From contig NZ_BNJR01000010.1 in NCBI RefSeq assembly GCF_016860605.1, positions 62,001 through 126,000 of the forward strand: a DNA stretch of 64,000 bases, given 5' to 3'. This DNA comes from Lentilactobacillus fungorum (GTDB lineage: Bacteria; Bacillota; Bacilli; Lactobacillales; Lactobacillaceae). This document shows, piece by piece, positions 25,905 to 35,240 of this stretch. Each line of letters begins with the position of its first letter. The first letter of the stretch is position 1. A program made the position numbers and the translations under genes. The notes beneath the pieces were generated by a model. It saw only the letters and a list, made by a program, of their open reading frames with translations, had not been told where the DNA came from and ran no database searches.

Positions 25905-27449
25905 ATGGATTATATTATTGGAATTGACGTAGGTACTACCAGCACCAAGGCGTTGCTGTATGATACCGATGGTCACATTTACGCAAAAGCAAACAAAGGT
26001 TATCCGCTGTATCAAGAGACGCCGGATATGGCCGAAGAAGATCCGGATGAAATTTTCAATGCAACCGTTTCAGCCTTGCAAGAAGTAACGGCTAAAGCTA
26101 AGGACGGCAAGGTGATTGCCATTTCTTGGTCTGCTCAGCAGCATAGCTTAATTGCGCTAGACAAGAACTTTAAGCCGTTGACGCGGTCGTTGACATGGGC
26201 GGATAACCGATCCGGCAAGTATGCCGCAGAATATAAAGAAAATGGCCGTGGCTTTGAGATGTATCAACGAACGGGTTTGCCCATTCATCCCATGGGGCCG
26301 TTTTATAAGCTGCTTTACTTTAAGAATGAGCAGCCAGCCATTTTTAAGCAGACTGCTTACTGGGTTGGTATCAAGGAATATATTATTTGGAAGTATACCG
26401 GTGTGCTCAAGGAAGAGGTTTCAATGGCTGCCGCGACTGGCTTGCTGAATATGAAAACTGCTAAGTGGGATGACGATGCTTTAAGTGAAGTTGGGGTCAA
26501 ACGCGAACAGTTACCCGAATTAGTTGACACAACCGATAAGTTCCAAGGCATCAAATCAGAATATGCTAAAGTCATTGGCCTAGATAAGGACGTCTACTTT
26601 GTTATGGGGGCCACTGACGGTGCTTTGTCGACAATTGGTGTCGGTGCTATTCAAACAGGGGTTCTTGCTATTAACATTGGTACTTCGGCGGCGGTGCGCA
26701 CGTTTGTTGACAAGCCAAGGGTTGATCCAAAAGCACGACTATACTGCTACCCAATTATGAAAGGAAAATACCTGATCGGCGGACCAATTAATAATGGTGG
26801 GATCGTCTTTAACTGGGCGCATGATTCATTATTTGGCGGTGAGCAAGAAGCTGCCAAATTGCTTCATATGGATTCTTATGACATGCTCAGCCAGATTGCG
26901 GCGACGGTTCCGGCCGGCTCTGACGGGTTGATTTTCCACCCCTATCTCGGCGGTGAGCGGGCGCCATTATGGGACGCCAACGCACGGGGGTCATTCTTTG
27001 GCCTCAATCGTAAGCATACCCGAGCTCATATGATTCGAGCCGTTTTGGAAGGCATTATGTACAATCTTTATTCGGTGACTTTGGCGTTAAAAGAAGTTAC
27101 TGGTGAACCTAAGGCTATTTTAGCGGCTGGTGGGTTTGCCCGCTCGACGCTTTGGACCCAGATGATGGCTGATATTTTTGAAAATGATATCGTGATTCCG
27201 GAGTCTTATGAAAGTGGTAGCTTGGCTGCGATGTTTTTGGCGAAAATGGCGTTAGGGATGGAAGATAATTTAGAAGATATTAAGAAATACATGGGTAAGG
27301 AAACGACTTACCAACCAAATGAAAAAGTCTTTGCCCGCTATCGCCGATTGATCCCGATTTACCTCAGGCTAAGTCGTGATTTGTCTAAAGAGTACCAAAG
27401 CATTGCTGATTATCAGCGTGAATTTACTGATGATGACCAGTCAAATTAA
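25905..27449 (+). CDS. gntK: Gluconate kinase, FGGY family
   Basis: Phosphorylates D-gluconate to 6-phosphogluconate, cytoplasmic. The 514-residue protein begins with the phosphate-1 motif YIIGIDVGTTSTKALLYD and continues with WSAQQHSLIALD, LTWADNRSGKYAAE, RTGLPIHPMGPFYKL and GINIGTSAAVR-like INIGTSAAVR, closely following the B. subtilis GntK pattern rather than xylulokinase. ATG has TGGAG about 9 bases upstream. It has its own GntR-type box. Its product is the substrate of Gnd at 1.3 kb, so the two genes, though 24 kb apart, form one pathway to ribulose 5-phosphate. No gluconate permease of the GntP type is adjacent. Confidence 0.88.
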   Translation: MDYIIGIDVGTTSTKALLYDTDGHIYAKANKGYPLYQETPDMAEEDPDEIFNATVSALQEVTAKAKDGKVIAISWSAQQHSLIALDKNFKPLTRSLTWADNRSGKYAAEYKENGRGFEMYQRTGLPIHPMGPFYKLLYFKNEQPAIFKQTAYWVGIKEYIIWKYTGVLKEEVSMAAATGLLNMKTAKWDDDALSEVGVKREQLPELVDTTDKFQGIKSEYAKVIGLDKDVYFVMGATDGALSTIGVGAIQTGVLAINIGTSAAVRTFVDKPRVDPKARLYCYPIMKGKYLIGGPINNGGIVFNWAHDSLFGGEQEAAKLLHMDSYDMLSQIAATVPAGSDGLIFHPYLGGERAPLWDANARGSFFGLNRKHTRAHMIRAVLEGIMYNLYSVTLALKEVTGEPKAILAAGGFARSTLWTQMMADIFENDIVIPESYESGSLAAMFLAKMALGMEDNLEDIKKYMGKETTYQPNEKVFARYRRLIPIYLRLSRDLSKEYQSIADYQREFTDDDQSN

Positions 27450-27535
27450 TGAATTCAAAATCCTAAGCTGAACAGATGTCGAATGAACAAGCTAGTTGTC
27501 GACTATTTTGGTTTGGGATTTTGTTACAAATGAAT

Positions 27536-27549
27536 TGAAACCGTTTTAA
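27536..27549. promoter_or_regulatory. cre-like site upstream of the GH30 gene
   Basis: TGAAACCGTTTTAA matches the cre consensus except that the last pair is AA instead of CA; 23 bases before the start codon. Confidence 0.45.
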
Positions 27550-27571
27550 AAGTAAAAGGAGACTAAAACAA

Positions 27572-29122
27572 ATGGTAAGTAATGAAACTGAAGACCGGTT
27601 TTCAACGGAATTTTGGACAGCAACGTCGGGCGACTTGAAACAACGGCGTGATCACATTCAAACACCCGAATATGGTGAAGCCCAAACGGATGCGGCCAAG
27701 ATCGTCATTGATCCTTCAGAGCATCATCAAGACTGGCTGGGTCAAGGAGCTGCGATTACCGATTCAGCGGCATCATTAATTTGGGGGGTAATGGATGAGG
27801 ATCAACGAAATTCATTGCTTCATGAATTGTTTGACCCTAAGCAAGGTGGCTTTTCAAGTGTCCGGGTACCACTTGGTTCGTGTGATTTTTCGAGTCAAAA
27901 ATACTATACCTATGACGACGTACCATTTGGCGAACATGATTTTAAGTTGGAAAAGTTCTCGATTGGAGAAGGTACCCCTGGGGCAGCCGATGCGACAAAA
28001 GATTTGAAATACATTGTGCCGGTGTTACAAGCCATTTTGAAGATTAATCCAGCCGTTAAAATTATCGCTTCTCCATGGTCAGCGCCAGCTTGGATGAAAG
28101 ATACCGGTCATTTGACTTATGGTGGTCGATTGCGCTTTGGCCAATACACCGGTAACGGCTATGGGAAAGGCTTTACCTTTGATGCTGTATATGCACGCTA
28201 TTTCGTAAAATATATCGAAGCTTATCAAAAACTGGGAATTCCAATTTATGGGGTAACGATTCAAAATGAACCGTCCAATGCCGCCCATTGGCCAGCGATG
28301 ATTTGGACCCCTAAGGAAATTGCGCAATTTGGTTATCAGTATCTACGGCCAGCTTTGAATCGAACCTTCCCGGCAACAAAGATTTATTTCTTGGACGATA
28401 GCTTTAGTGCTTTGAATGAGCCAATTACCGATAATGTGACCCCAGCAGAAGCGGCGGCATTTGATGGTTTGGCTGTCCACACTTACAGTGGGCCTTACGA
28501 TAATCTGTTCAATGCTAATCGAGCCTTTCCTAATTGGCAGATGGTGATGACTGAACGCCGCTGCATGATGGAAGAGAGCGTTGAGAACGCCTCTCATATT
28601 ATGCCTGGGATCATTGGCAATTGGTTGGTTCGAAATGGCTTGAATATGATCACCTTGTGGAATTTGGCGTTAGATGAACGGGGATTGCCAAACGCGGCTG
28701 ATTCAACTGGGCGAGAAGGCGTGGTTACCATTGATCACCGAACCGGAAAGGTCCAACGCAATCTAGAATACTTTATGCTGCGAAACTTCGGTCAAGATGT
28801 CCCAGTCGGCTCAAAAGTCATTGGATCGTCAAATTATACACCGGATGGTTTTAGTGGCGGTCTGGGATCGGTTGCGTTTGAAGCGCCAGATGGCTCAATT
28901 TCAGCTCATTTATACAATCCAACGGGTGAGCCATTAACGGCCGCAGTAACTATTAACGGCCACGGAACTGGTTGGCAGAACGTCACGGTACCGGCATGGG
29001 GGACTGTAACCTTGCATAAGGCCAATCACGCAGTTAATGAGTCAAAAGTGCCTGCGGATGATGATTTTGAATTGAATCCGTCGCCTTATAATACGGATGA
29101 TGTGGCACCGGGGAAAGAATAA
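27572..29122 (+). CDS. Glycoside hydrolase family 30
   Basis: A 516-residue retaining beta-glycosidase. The start region QGAAITDSAASLIW is typical of GH30 (glucosylceramidase-like); acid/base E233 in VTIQNEPSN and nucleophile E328 in MTERRCMME; a C-terminal beta-domain follows (PVGSKVIGSSNY...GTVTLHKANH). There is no signal peptide, so it acts on imported oligosaccharides or glycosides, unlike the secreted xylanases of this family. AAAGGAG precedes ATG. It lies after gntK but with its own cre-like site and terminator. Beta-glucosidase, beta-xylosidase and 1,6-glucanase activities all occur in the family; I cannot choose. Confidence 0.85.
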   Translation: MVSNETEDRFSTEFWTATSGDLKQRRDHIQTPEYGEAQTDAAKIVIDPSEHHQDWLGQGAAITDSAASLIWGVMDEDQRNSLLHELFDPKQGGFSSVRVPLGSCDFSSQKYYTYDDVPFGEHDFKLEKFSIGEGTPGAADATKDLKYIVPVLQAILKINPAVKIIASPWSAPAWMKDTGHLTYGGRLRFGQYTGNGYGKGFTFDAVYARYFVKYIEAYQKLGIPIYGVTIQNEPSNAAHWPAMIWTPKEIAQFGYQYLRPALNRTFPATKIYFLDDSFSALNEPITDNVTPAEAAAFDGLAVHTYSGPYDNLFNANRAFPNWQMVMTERRCMMEESVENASHIMPGIIGNWLVRNGLNMITLWNLALDERGLPNAADSTGREGVVTIDHRTGKVQRNLEYFMLRNFGQDVPVGSKVIGSSNYTPDGFSGGLGSVAFEAPDGSISAHLYNPTGEPLTAAVTINGHGTGWQNVTVPAWGTVTLHKANHAVNESKVPADDDFELNPSPYNTDDVAPGKE

Positions 29123-29167
29123 GATGGATAACCCTTATTTATAAGGATTTAATTAAGTTAGCAATTA

Positions 29168-29218
29168 TAAAAAGTTTCTGGCAGAAAAATGTCTTTTAAT
29201 TTGCCAGAACTTTTTTAT
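29168..29218 (+). terminator. Terminator of the GH30 gene
   Basis: AAAAAGTTTCTGGCA pairs with TGCCAGAACTTTTTT; a T-run closes the hairpin. Confidence 0.85.
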
Positions 29219-29392
29219 TAGCTTGAATATCGTACCAGTTAATTAATTTGTATCAATAAAACTTGCTTTAAAAAGGATCTACCACATGCGCCTCTCCTCA
29301 AGTAGCAAAAATATATAGTATGATGAACCTATAAGCAAAATTATTGAGTTTAATATCGCATGTGACGTTGTTTGTATAGTATACTTTTACTG

Positions 29393-29414
29393 TGGTTGCG
29401 CTTTCATTTATAAT
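29393..29414 (+). promoter_or_regulatory. ackA cre-like site and -10 element
   Basis: TGGTTGCGCTTTCA (29393-29406; one deviation from the relaxed cre pattern) is followed by TATAAT (29409-29414), 35 bases before the start. Confidence 0.5.
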
Positions 29415-29448
29415 ATCAAAATCGGATTCAATTATTGGAGGGTCTAGA

Positions 29449-30621
29449 ATGTCCAAAGTTTTAATCGTCAATGCAGGAAGTTCATCGCTTAAATTTAAAC
29501 TATTTGATATGCCCAAGGAGACGGTTCTCGCTGACGGCGAGATTGAACGGTTAAATATGCCGGGATCCATTGTGAAGATCAAGTATGGTCAGGGTCAAAC
29601 ATATAAAGCAACTGAAGATAAAGTTGATTATGAACGGTCAGCAGCGATTATGCTTAATGGCTTAAAGGATCTGGGCGTTATTGATCATCTCCGCGATATC
29701 GATGCGGTGGGGAATCGGGTCGTTGCTGGCAGCAATATTTTTGATAAGGTTGCTAAAGTTGACGACGAGGTCCTGCAAAAAATCGTTGACTTAGGCGAAA
29801 TCGCCCCAATTCACAATCCGGTTGAAGCCGAATATATTAAGATTATCCAACGAATTTTACCGGAAGTTGACCAATACGCGGTCTTTGACAGTGCGTTTTT
29901 CAAAGACGTGCCAGAGGTCAACGCTATTTATGGCATTCCATATGAATTGACTGAGAAATTTACGATTCGGCGGTATGGTGAGCATGGGATTAACCATGGT
30001 TACATCAGTGGTGAAGCGGCTCAAATGCTTAAAAAACCGGCTGCAAAATTAGTGACCCTTCATTTGGGTTCCGGGGCTTCGGTTGCTGCTGAAATCGCCG
30101 GGAAGTGTTACGACACGTCGATGGGGTTTACACCAATGAACGGTTTGGTGATGGGAACCCGAGCTGGCAATGTGGATCCGGCGTTGGTGCCATTTTTCAT
30201 GAAGAAAATGGGTGCCGAGGCTGATGAAGTTATTGAGATGTTTAATCACCGCTCCGGCTTGCTGGGGGTTTCAGGGGTTTCCTCTGATATGCGGGATTTG
30301 GAAAGTTCCAAGGAACCGCGAGCCCAATTGGCATTAGATATCTTTGTTAACCGAACCGTAAAGTATGCTGCCAGTTACATTACAGAGCTTGGCGGTGTTG
30401 ACGCCATTGTCTTTTCTGGCGGTATCGGTGAACACGATAAGTGGGTCAGAGAAGAAGTTTGCAAGCAACTTGGCATTTTTGGCATCAAATTGGACGCTGA
30501 ATTAAATGATCAACAACAGCCTGGGGATCTTGGCACTAAGGACTCTTCGACAAGAATTTTACTAATTCCAGCTAATGAGGAGTTAGCGATGGTGCGAGAT
30601 GTTTCGGGGGCATTAGGTTAA
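29449..30621 (+). CDS. ackA: Acetate kinase
   Basis: Acetyl phosphate + ADP to acetate + ATP, the ATP-yielding end of the phosphoketolase route; cytoplasmic. The 390-residue protein begins KVLIVNAGSSSLKFKLF, the ASKHA phosphate motif; further blocks are NRVVAGSN, FDSAFF, YGEHGINHGYISGEA, LHLGSGASVAA, MGFTPMNGLVMGTRAGNVDP and FSGGIGEH. ATG 29449 has GGAGGG six bases upstream; the frame extends back to 29392 without a ribosome site. Its monocistronic setting next to sugar-acid genes is consistent with acetate formation from uronates and pentoses. Confidence 0.95.
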   Translation: MSKVLIVNAGSSSLKFKLFDMPKETVLADGEIERLNMPGSIVKIKYGQGQTYKATEDKVDYERSAAIMLNGLKDLGVIDHLRDIDAVGNRVVAGSNIFDKVAKVDDEVLQKIVDLGEIAPIHNPVEAEYIKIIQRILPEVDQYAVFDSAFFKDVPEVNAIYGIPYELTEKFTIRRYGEHGINHGYISGEAAQMLKKPAAKLVTLHLGSGASVAAEIAGKCYDTSMGFTPMNGLVMGTRAGNVDPALVPFFMKKMGAEADEVIEMFNHRSGLLGVSGVSSDMRDLESSKEPRAQLALDIFVNRTVKYAASYITELGGVDAIVFSGGIGEHDKWVREEVCKQLGIFGIKLDAELNDQQQPGDLGTKDSSTRILLIPANEELAMVRDVSGALG

Positions 30622-30709
30622 TAATAATTACAAATTAATAATCATTATCAGTGACTTTGTAAGCGGTATCCTCTACAATCGTTTTATAAACTAAGAGGGG
30701 GGTATTCAA

Positions 30710-31360
30710 ATGGCAGAAGCAATTTTTGACTTACAAGACGTTGGTTTAACCGTTCCACAGCGCACGTTGTTGGCTCATATTTCTTTTAAAGTGGCCCCTG
30801 GAGAGTTTGTGACCATCACGGGTCCTTCTGGTTCAGGTAAGAGCACGTTACTGCTGCTGTTAGCTACTTTACTCACACCAACGGCGGGCCAGATTATATT
30901 TGCCGGCAAATCACAGCAGGATTACGAAAAGACCACCTATCGTCGCTTGGTGTCGTATTGTTACCAGCAACCCAGCCTGTTTGGGGATACCGTGGCTGAC
31001 AATCTGGCTTTCCCGTTCCAGATTCGGCACGAAAAAGTTGATCGTGATCGCATGATAGCAGCGTTAGCAGAAGTGAATCTACCGGCGGATATGCTGACAA
31101 AGCCCATTACAGAGCTTTCTGGCGGTGAACGACAGCGGGTCGCGCTTATTCGTAATCTGATTTTTACGCCCAAAGTATTATTATTGGACGAGATCACCAC
31201 GGGGCTAGATGCGGCGACAAAGGATACTGTCCACCAAGTTATGGCTAACTTTACCAAGCAGGGCGTCACGATTATCACCGTCACTCATGACGAATCTGAA
31301 TTAGCAGCGGCTGATCGATTGATTACCATTACCGCTGGTAGAATGGAGGTGACGGCATGA
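30710..31360 (+). CDS. ABC transporter ATP-binding protein (FetA/YbbL-like)
   Basis: A 216-residue nucleotide-binding subunit on the cytoplasmic membrane face. Walker A GPSGSGKST at about residue 39, signature LSGGERQRV, Walker B VLLLDEITTGLD and the switch histidine in VTHDE are all intact. It overlaps the following permease gene by 4 bases (ATGA), and that permease is of the FetB/UPF0014 family, so the pair is a FetAB-type exporter, linked in E. coli to iron export and oxidative stress. GAGGGGGG precedes the ATG. Confidence 0.88.
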   Translation: MAEAIFDLQDVGLTVPQRTLLAHISFKVAPGEFVTITGPSGSGKSTLLLLLATLLTPTAGQIIFAGKSQQDYEKTTYRRLVSYCYQQPSLFGDTVADNLAFPFQIRHEKVDRDRMIAALAEVNLPADMLTKPITELSGGERQRVALIRNLIFTPKVLLLDEITTGLDAATKDTVHQVMANFTKQGVTIITVTHDESELAAADRLITITAGRMEVTA

Positions 31361-32127
31361 ATCAACTCATTGTTACCCCAAGTGCGCTGATTTTTGCGCT
31401 GGCGTTAGTTGCCGTAGCATTTTTTATCAGTCTCAAAGAAAAAATTGGTCTTGAAAAAGACCTGATCGTTGGTGTCATTCGGGCAGTTATCCAATTGACC
31501 GTGGTGGGTTACGTTTTAACGTACATTATTCGAGTCAATCATGTTTGGCTGACGCTGTTGATGGTAGCCATTATTGTCTTTAACGCCGCTTGGAATGCCC
31601 GTGGACGGGCCCGCGGAATTCCCTATGCCTTTATAATTAGTTTACTTGCAATTACGGTGGCCACGGGGGTTACCATTGGACTGCTGCTTTTAGCAAACGC
31701 CATTGCCTTTATTCCCAGCCAGATCGTGCCAATTTCTGGTATGATTGCCAGTAATGCGATGGTTGCAATTGGCCTGGCCTACCGCAGCTTGAACGGACAA
31801 TTTCATGATAAGCGTCAAGGATTGTTAGAAAAGCTCGCGTTAGGTGCAACTCGCTACCAAACCGCTATTGATGTGGTCCGAGAGGCGATTCGAACGGGGA
31901 TGAGTCCGACAATTGATTCGGCCAAAACGGTGGGGCTGGTCAGTCTTCCGGGGATGATGTCCGGGCTGATTTTTGCTGGCGTGGATCCCACCAAGGCGAT
32001 TATGTACCAAATCATGGTAACGTTTATGCTGATGGCGGCCACCAGTATTGGCAGTACGATCGCTTGTTACTTGGCGTACCCGCAGTTTTTCAACGCAAAC
32101 TTGCAATTGCGGACGATGAAGCCATGA
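31357..32127 (+). CDS. ABC transporter permease (FetB/UPF0014 family)
   Basis: A 256-residue integral membrane protein with about seven hydrophobic segments. Family blocks include GVIRAVIQLTVVGYVL near residue 40, MIASNAMVAIGLAYRSL, and SAKTVGLVSLPGMMSGLIFAGVDP followed by QIMVTFMLM. Translationally coupled to the ATPase gene upstream. Metal (iron) export is known for E. coli FetB; in this bacterium it is inference. Confidence 0.88.
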   Translation: MNQLIVTPSALIFALALVAVAFFISLKEKIGLEKDLIVGVIRAVIQLTVVGYVLTYIIRVNHVWLTLLMVAIIVFNAAWNARGRARGIPYAFIISLLAITVATGVTIGLLLLANAIAFIPSQIVPISGMIASNAMVAIGLAYRSLNGQFHDKRQGLLEKLALGATRYQTAIDVVREAIRTGMSPTIDSAKTVGLVSLPGMMSGLIFAGVDPTKAIMYQIMVTFMLMAATSIGSTIACYLAYPQFFNANLQLRTMKP

Positions 32128-32278
32128 ACCTGTTTTGGTCAACTTTAGATTACCTTAATTTATTTGGAATTAGGGTAATGATATTGACTCCTGAAAGGTT
32201 AACGTCAGAATTATTGGATGAATAAAATAATCAGGTTAAGCTATATTAGTTCCCTAAGGATCAGGTTTGGGACCCATA

Positions 32279-32333
32279 AAAAAGCAGGCGCTCATGATCT
32301 TCGACTTAAAAATCGATGCTCATGAGCGCCTGC
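32279..32333 (-). terminator. Terminator of uppP
   Basis: A perfect 14-bp stem (GCAGGCGCTCATGA / TCATGAGCGCCTGC) runs into TTTTTT on the minus strand, 30 bases after the uppP stop. It may also stop fetAB transcription. Confidence 0.85.
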
Positions 32334-32362
32334 GTTATATCATGGACTTGAGTAGCCGCGCA

Positions 32363-33196
32363 CTAAATAAGCGTTCGCAGTCCAAAGTAGCCGATCACCA
32401 CAACACTGAGAACAATTCGGTACCAACCGAAAACCTTAAAGTTGTTGTGTTGAATGTAGTTTAAGAGAAATCTAATTGCCATGTAGGCAACCATAAACGA
32501 CACCAGCATACCAACTAGCAAGACCGTCGTTTGCATCGTCGTAAAGGTGCTACCATGATCGAAGTACTTATAAACCTTTAGAAGTGAAGCACCAAACATG
32601 GTAGGGATCGCCAAGAAAAATGAGAACTCAGTGGCAACATATCGGGAGGTGCCAATCAAGATACCACCCAGAATGGTGGCTCCTGAGCGAGAAGTTCCTG
32701 GAACCAAGGAGAGCAGCTGAAACAGGCCAATGATAAAGGCGGTTCGATAAGACAAACGGTTTAAATCAGAAAACTGAGGTTGCCGGTTTGCGTTACGGTT
32801 TTCGATTACGATAAATAGGATGCCGTATAGCAGTAACATGGCCGAAACCACTTCCCAATTCATCAAGTGAGCATCCATCCAGTCGTTAAATAACAGGCCG
32901 ATCACCACTGACGGCAAGACGGCGACGATGACTTTGAGCCAGAGAATCCACGTGTCATAACGCTCAACGGAAGTTTTCTTTGATGACAAGGGGTTAAGCT
33001 TATGGAAGTATAGTACCACCACGGCCATAATGGCGCCTAGTTGAATCACAACATTGAACATGTCAGTGAATTGAGTAGTTTCACTCATTTTGATAAATTC
33101 GTTAACTAAAATCAAATGACCGGTTGAACTAATCGGTAAAAATTCGGTAATGCCTTCAACAATTCCTAAAATAATTGCTTTGATAATGTCTAACAT
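32363..33196 (-). CDS. uppP: Undecaprenyl-diphosphatase
   Basis: Integral membrane enzyme (277 aa, about eight segments) that dephosphorylates undecaprenyl diphosphate to recycle the wall lipid carrier; also confers bacitracin tolerance. The signature [15 protein letters not shown] lies at residues 15-29 and the second, [12 protein letters not shown], about residue 167. AGGAG precedes the ATG. Single gene with its own terminator. Confidence 0.95.
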   Translation of the reverse strand: MLDIIKAIILGIVEGITEFLPISSTGHLILVNEFIKMSETTQFTDMFNVVIQLGAIMAVVVLYFHKLNPLSSKKTSVERYDTWILWLKVIVAVLPSVVIGLLFNDWMDAHLMNWEVVSAMLLLYGILFIVIENRNANRQPQFSDLNRLSYRTAFIIGLFQLLSLVPGTSRSGATILGGILIGTSRYVATEFSFFLAIPTMFGASLLKVYKYFDHGSTFTTMQTTVLLVGMLVSFMVAYMAIRFLLNYIQHNNFKVFGWYRIVLSVVVIGYFGLRTLI

Positions 33197-33425
33197 GTGA
33201 GTTTGCTCCTAATCTTTGGGATTTTATAGGACTATGATGGCATAAAGTGCACTGATTGGGAGATGATTTACAAAACTTTTACAGGATTTGGGATAAATCT
33301 TTACAGTGTGAAGCAAAGAGAGAAAACTTCTGTTTGTGATGCTGATTACGAAATTCAGCTAAGTATTGAGTCGTGGTAGTTGAGTACGTGATGACGGCAC
33401 GTTAAAATAACTCTGGGTGATAAAC

Positions 33426-33680
33426 GTGGGAAATTATATCCCAACTAATGCTAGAAAGAATCTCTACAAGATATTAGAAGAAGTTAATAAGCAAAAGGAA
33501 CTAATTAGCATCACCCCAGTTAACGGGAATGAGAATGAAGCAGCAGTTATTATAGCCAAAAAAGATTGGGAATCGACCGCTGAAACGCTTTATTTGGAGG
33601 ATACGGGTGAACTTTCAAAGGCTCGTGAACGGTCACGAGATAATACTGGTGTCACTGATATTGACTGGGATCGATTATGA
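33426..33680 (+). CDS. Phd/YefM-family antitoxin
   Basis: An 84-residue protein starting MGNYIPTNARKNLYKILEEVN, the N-terminal DNA-binding fold of YefM antitoxins, with a C-terminal acidic/Arg-rich tail that would wrap a toxin. GTG 33426 is preferred: GGTGAT (33415-33420 region) is complementary to the 16S end; an upstream GTG (33417) overlaps that site. The partner gene that overlaps its stop (ATGA) is destroyed, so this is an orphan antitoxin. Confidence 0.75.
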   Translation: MGNYIPTNARKNLYKILEEVNKQKELISITPVNGNENEAAVIIAKKDWESTAETLYLEDTGELSKARERSRDNTGVTDIDWDRL

Positions 33681-33780
33681 CCTACAAGGTTGTCATCCAA
33701 AACGCTTCAAAAAAGAATTGAAAAAAATAAATAGCTCCCATTTACCGTTAAATTGCTGAAGGCAATTATTTTGAGCCTAA
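33677..33780 (+). pseudogene. Remnant of a YoeB/Txe-type toxin gene
   Basis: Starts at ATG overlapping the antitoxin stop and reads MTYKVVIQNASKKN before a TGA at 33719-33721. One frame over, KELKKINSSHLPLN continues the pattern of YoeB-family mRNA interferases (…AKKDLKKI…SHL…), again ending early at 33757. The catalytic C-terminal half is missing. Frameshift plus deletion. Confidence 0.6.
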
Positions 33781-33825
33781 ATGATGAGGTCATTGATGGC
33801 TTATAACTCAAGGAGTTGGTATATT

Positions 33826-34578
33826 TTGGATAAACAGTATGTAATCGGATTTCCAGCAGAGACGCGTATCATTAATAATCTTGCGAGAAACGTTGTCAAT
33901 GATGATGAGGTCGCTGGCGTTGTCAAACACGGCGGAGTACCGGTTCTCATTCCAACTCGCAATCCAGAAATCATGGAGCAGTATATTGATTTAGTTGATG
34001 GTTTGCTGCTGCCGGGCGGGCCGGATATTGCGCCGAAGTTCTATGGTGAAGAACCCGTCCAAAATCTCGGCGATACCGATGCTTTTTTGGATGCCAGTGA
34101 AATCGCCTTAGTTAAATTAGCAGTTGCTAAGCGCAAACCGATTTTTGGCATCTGCCGCGGTGTGCAGGTGTTAAACGTTGCGCTTGGCGGGACCCTTTAC
34201 CAAGATCTATATAGTCAACGGGATCACCTGACCTTCCAACATTATCAAAAAGCGCCGATGCCACAAGGCACGCACACCGTTTCGACTACCCCAGATTCTT
34301 ATTTGGCAAAAATTATCGGCTACGATGACTCGACTTTGGTTAATAGCCATCATCACGAGGCAGTCAAGGCAATTTCTGCCCAACTAAACATTTCGGCATT
34401 GGCAAAAGATGGCGTGATTGAAGGCGTTGAAAGTAAAGACGACGACCTGATCATTGGGGTTCAGTGGCATCCTGAAGCAATGTTTCGGACAGATAAGTTG
34501 CAAGATGCATTGTTTGCGAATTTTATGTCGCGAGTGGAAAAGTTTGCAAACCAAAAAGAGAAAACTGCTGATGCTTAG
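33826..34578 (+). CDS. Class I glutamine amidotransferase / gamma-glutamyl-GABA hydrolase family (peptidase C26)
   Basis: A 250-residue cytoplasmic hydrolase of the PuuD type. The nucleophile C110 sits in FGICRGVQVLN; the catalytic histidine-glutamate pair is in VQWHPEAM; LLPGGPDIAP and NSHHHEAVK are family blocks. It may cleave gamma-glutamyl amides; the substrate is not defined. TTG 33826 has AAGGAG 10 bases upstream; an in-frame ATG at 33781 lies within the toxin remnant and lacks a ribosome site. Confidence 0.85.
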   Translation: MDKQYVIGFPAETRIINNLARNVVNDDEVAGVVKHGGVPVLIPTRNPEIMEQYIDLVDGLLLPGGPDIAPKFYGEEPVQNLGDTDAFLDASEIALVKLAVAKRKPIFGICRGVQVLNVALGGTLYQDLYSQRDHLTFQHYQKAPMPQGTHTVSTTPDSYLAKIIGYDDSTLVNSHHHEAVKAISAQLNISALAKDGVIEGVESKDDDLIIGVQWHPEAMFRTDKLQDALFANFMSRVEKFANQKEKTADA

Positions 34579-34643
34579 GTTTCCACTTGGAATGAATCAT
34601 CATTGAAAATTAAAGCTAAGAGTCACGTCAAAGGCATGGGGCA

Positions 34644-34704
34644 TACGCCTTCCTAAGTAGACAAGCAAATAATTAAAGCTTGTTTACTTAGGAAGGCGTT
34701 TTTT
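34644..34704 (+). terminator. Terminator after the amidotransferase gene
   Basis: Long stem ACGCCTTCCTAAGTA / TACTTAGGAAGGCGT with an inner ACAAGC/GCTTGT stem, then TTTTT. Confidence 0.85.
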
Positions 34705-34777
34705 GGATGCAATAAGTGCAAACCCTTTTGGATTGTACGCGCTGTCGACTAAAAAGTAGGATGATCTGTTTTAGAGA

Positions 34778-34809
34778 GTGACAACTGTCACATCATCTCC
34801 TGACAACTG
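34778..34809. promoter_or_regulatory. Candidate operator: inverted repeat plus half site (TGACAACTG)
   Basis: GTGACAACTGTCAC (34778-34791) is a perfect inverted repeat; TGACAACTG recurs at 34801-34809, 22 bases on (two helical turns). BlaI/CopY-type repressors use similar ACA-N2-TGT boxes; no such regulator is adjacent. Confidence 0.45.
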
Positions 34810-34875
34810 CTTCTAAAACCATCTTCAAGTTTCTTATAAACTAAAGTAGCAATTAAGAAATAGGAGATGAGCACG

Positions 34876-35211
34876 ATGACTAAAATGATTCAGGTAACTG
34901 ATGTATCCAAATGCTTTGCTAACAGAACCGTTTTATCACATATCGATTTTGAAGTTGCCCCTGGCGAGATTATTGGGCTGATTGGCAAGAACGGTGCTGG
35001 CAAAAGTACGTTAATTAACTTAATGCGCGGTCTCACTGAGCCTAGTGATGGCATGATTAAACTGTTTGGGCAAACGCCTCGAACAAAGGTGATTAAAGAT
35101 AAAATCGGTGTCATGTTCCAAGATAGCTTTGGCCTGGAACGCGTCCGGGGTAACGAATTAATTCAACTTGTGAGAAGCGCTTATTCTTACCCAATCAGTT
35201 CACTGTTATAA
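34876..35211 (+). pseudogene. Truncated ABC transporter ATP-binding protein
   Basis: Reads as a normal ABC-2-type ATPase through the Walker A motif (GKNGAGKST) and the Q-loop (GVMFQDSFGLE), then leaves the family at about residue 95 and stops after 111 residues. Signature, Walker B and switch histidine are missing, so it cannot hydrolyse ATP. AGGAG supports ATG 34876. No permease of this type follows. Probably a deletion remnant with its original promoter and operator still in place. Confidence 0.75.
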
Positions 35212-35240
35212 TAGGATCAAATAAGAGCGGAGGTGGGCCA

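Noticed and set aside
25905-27449. Xylulokinase
   Set aside because: The N-terminal half follows gluconate kinase motifs (WSAQQHSLIALD, GLPIHPMGPFYKL) and the operator context fits gluconate.
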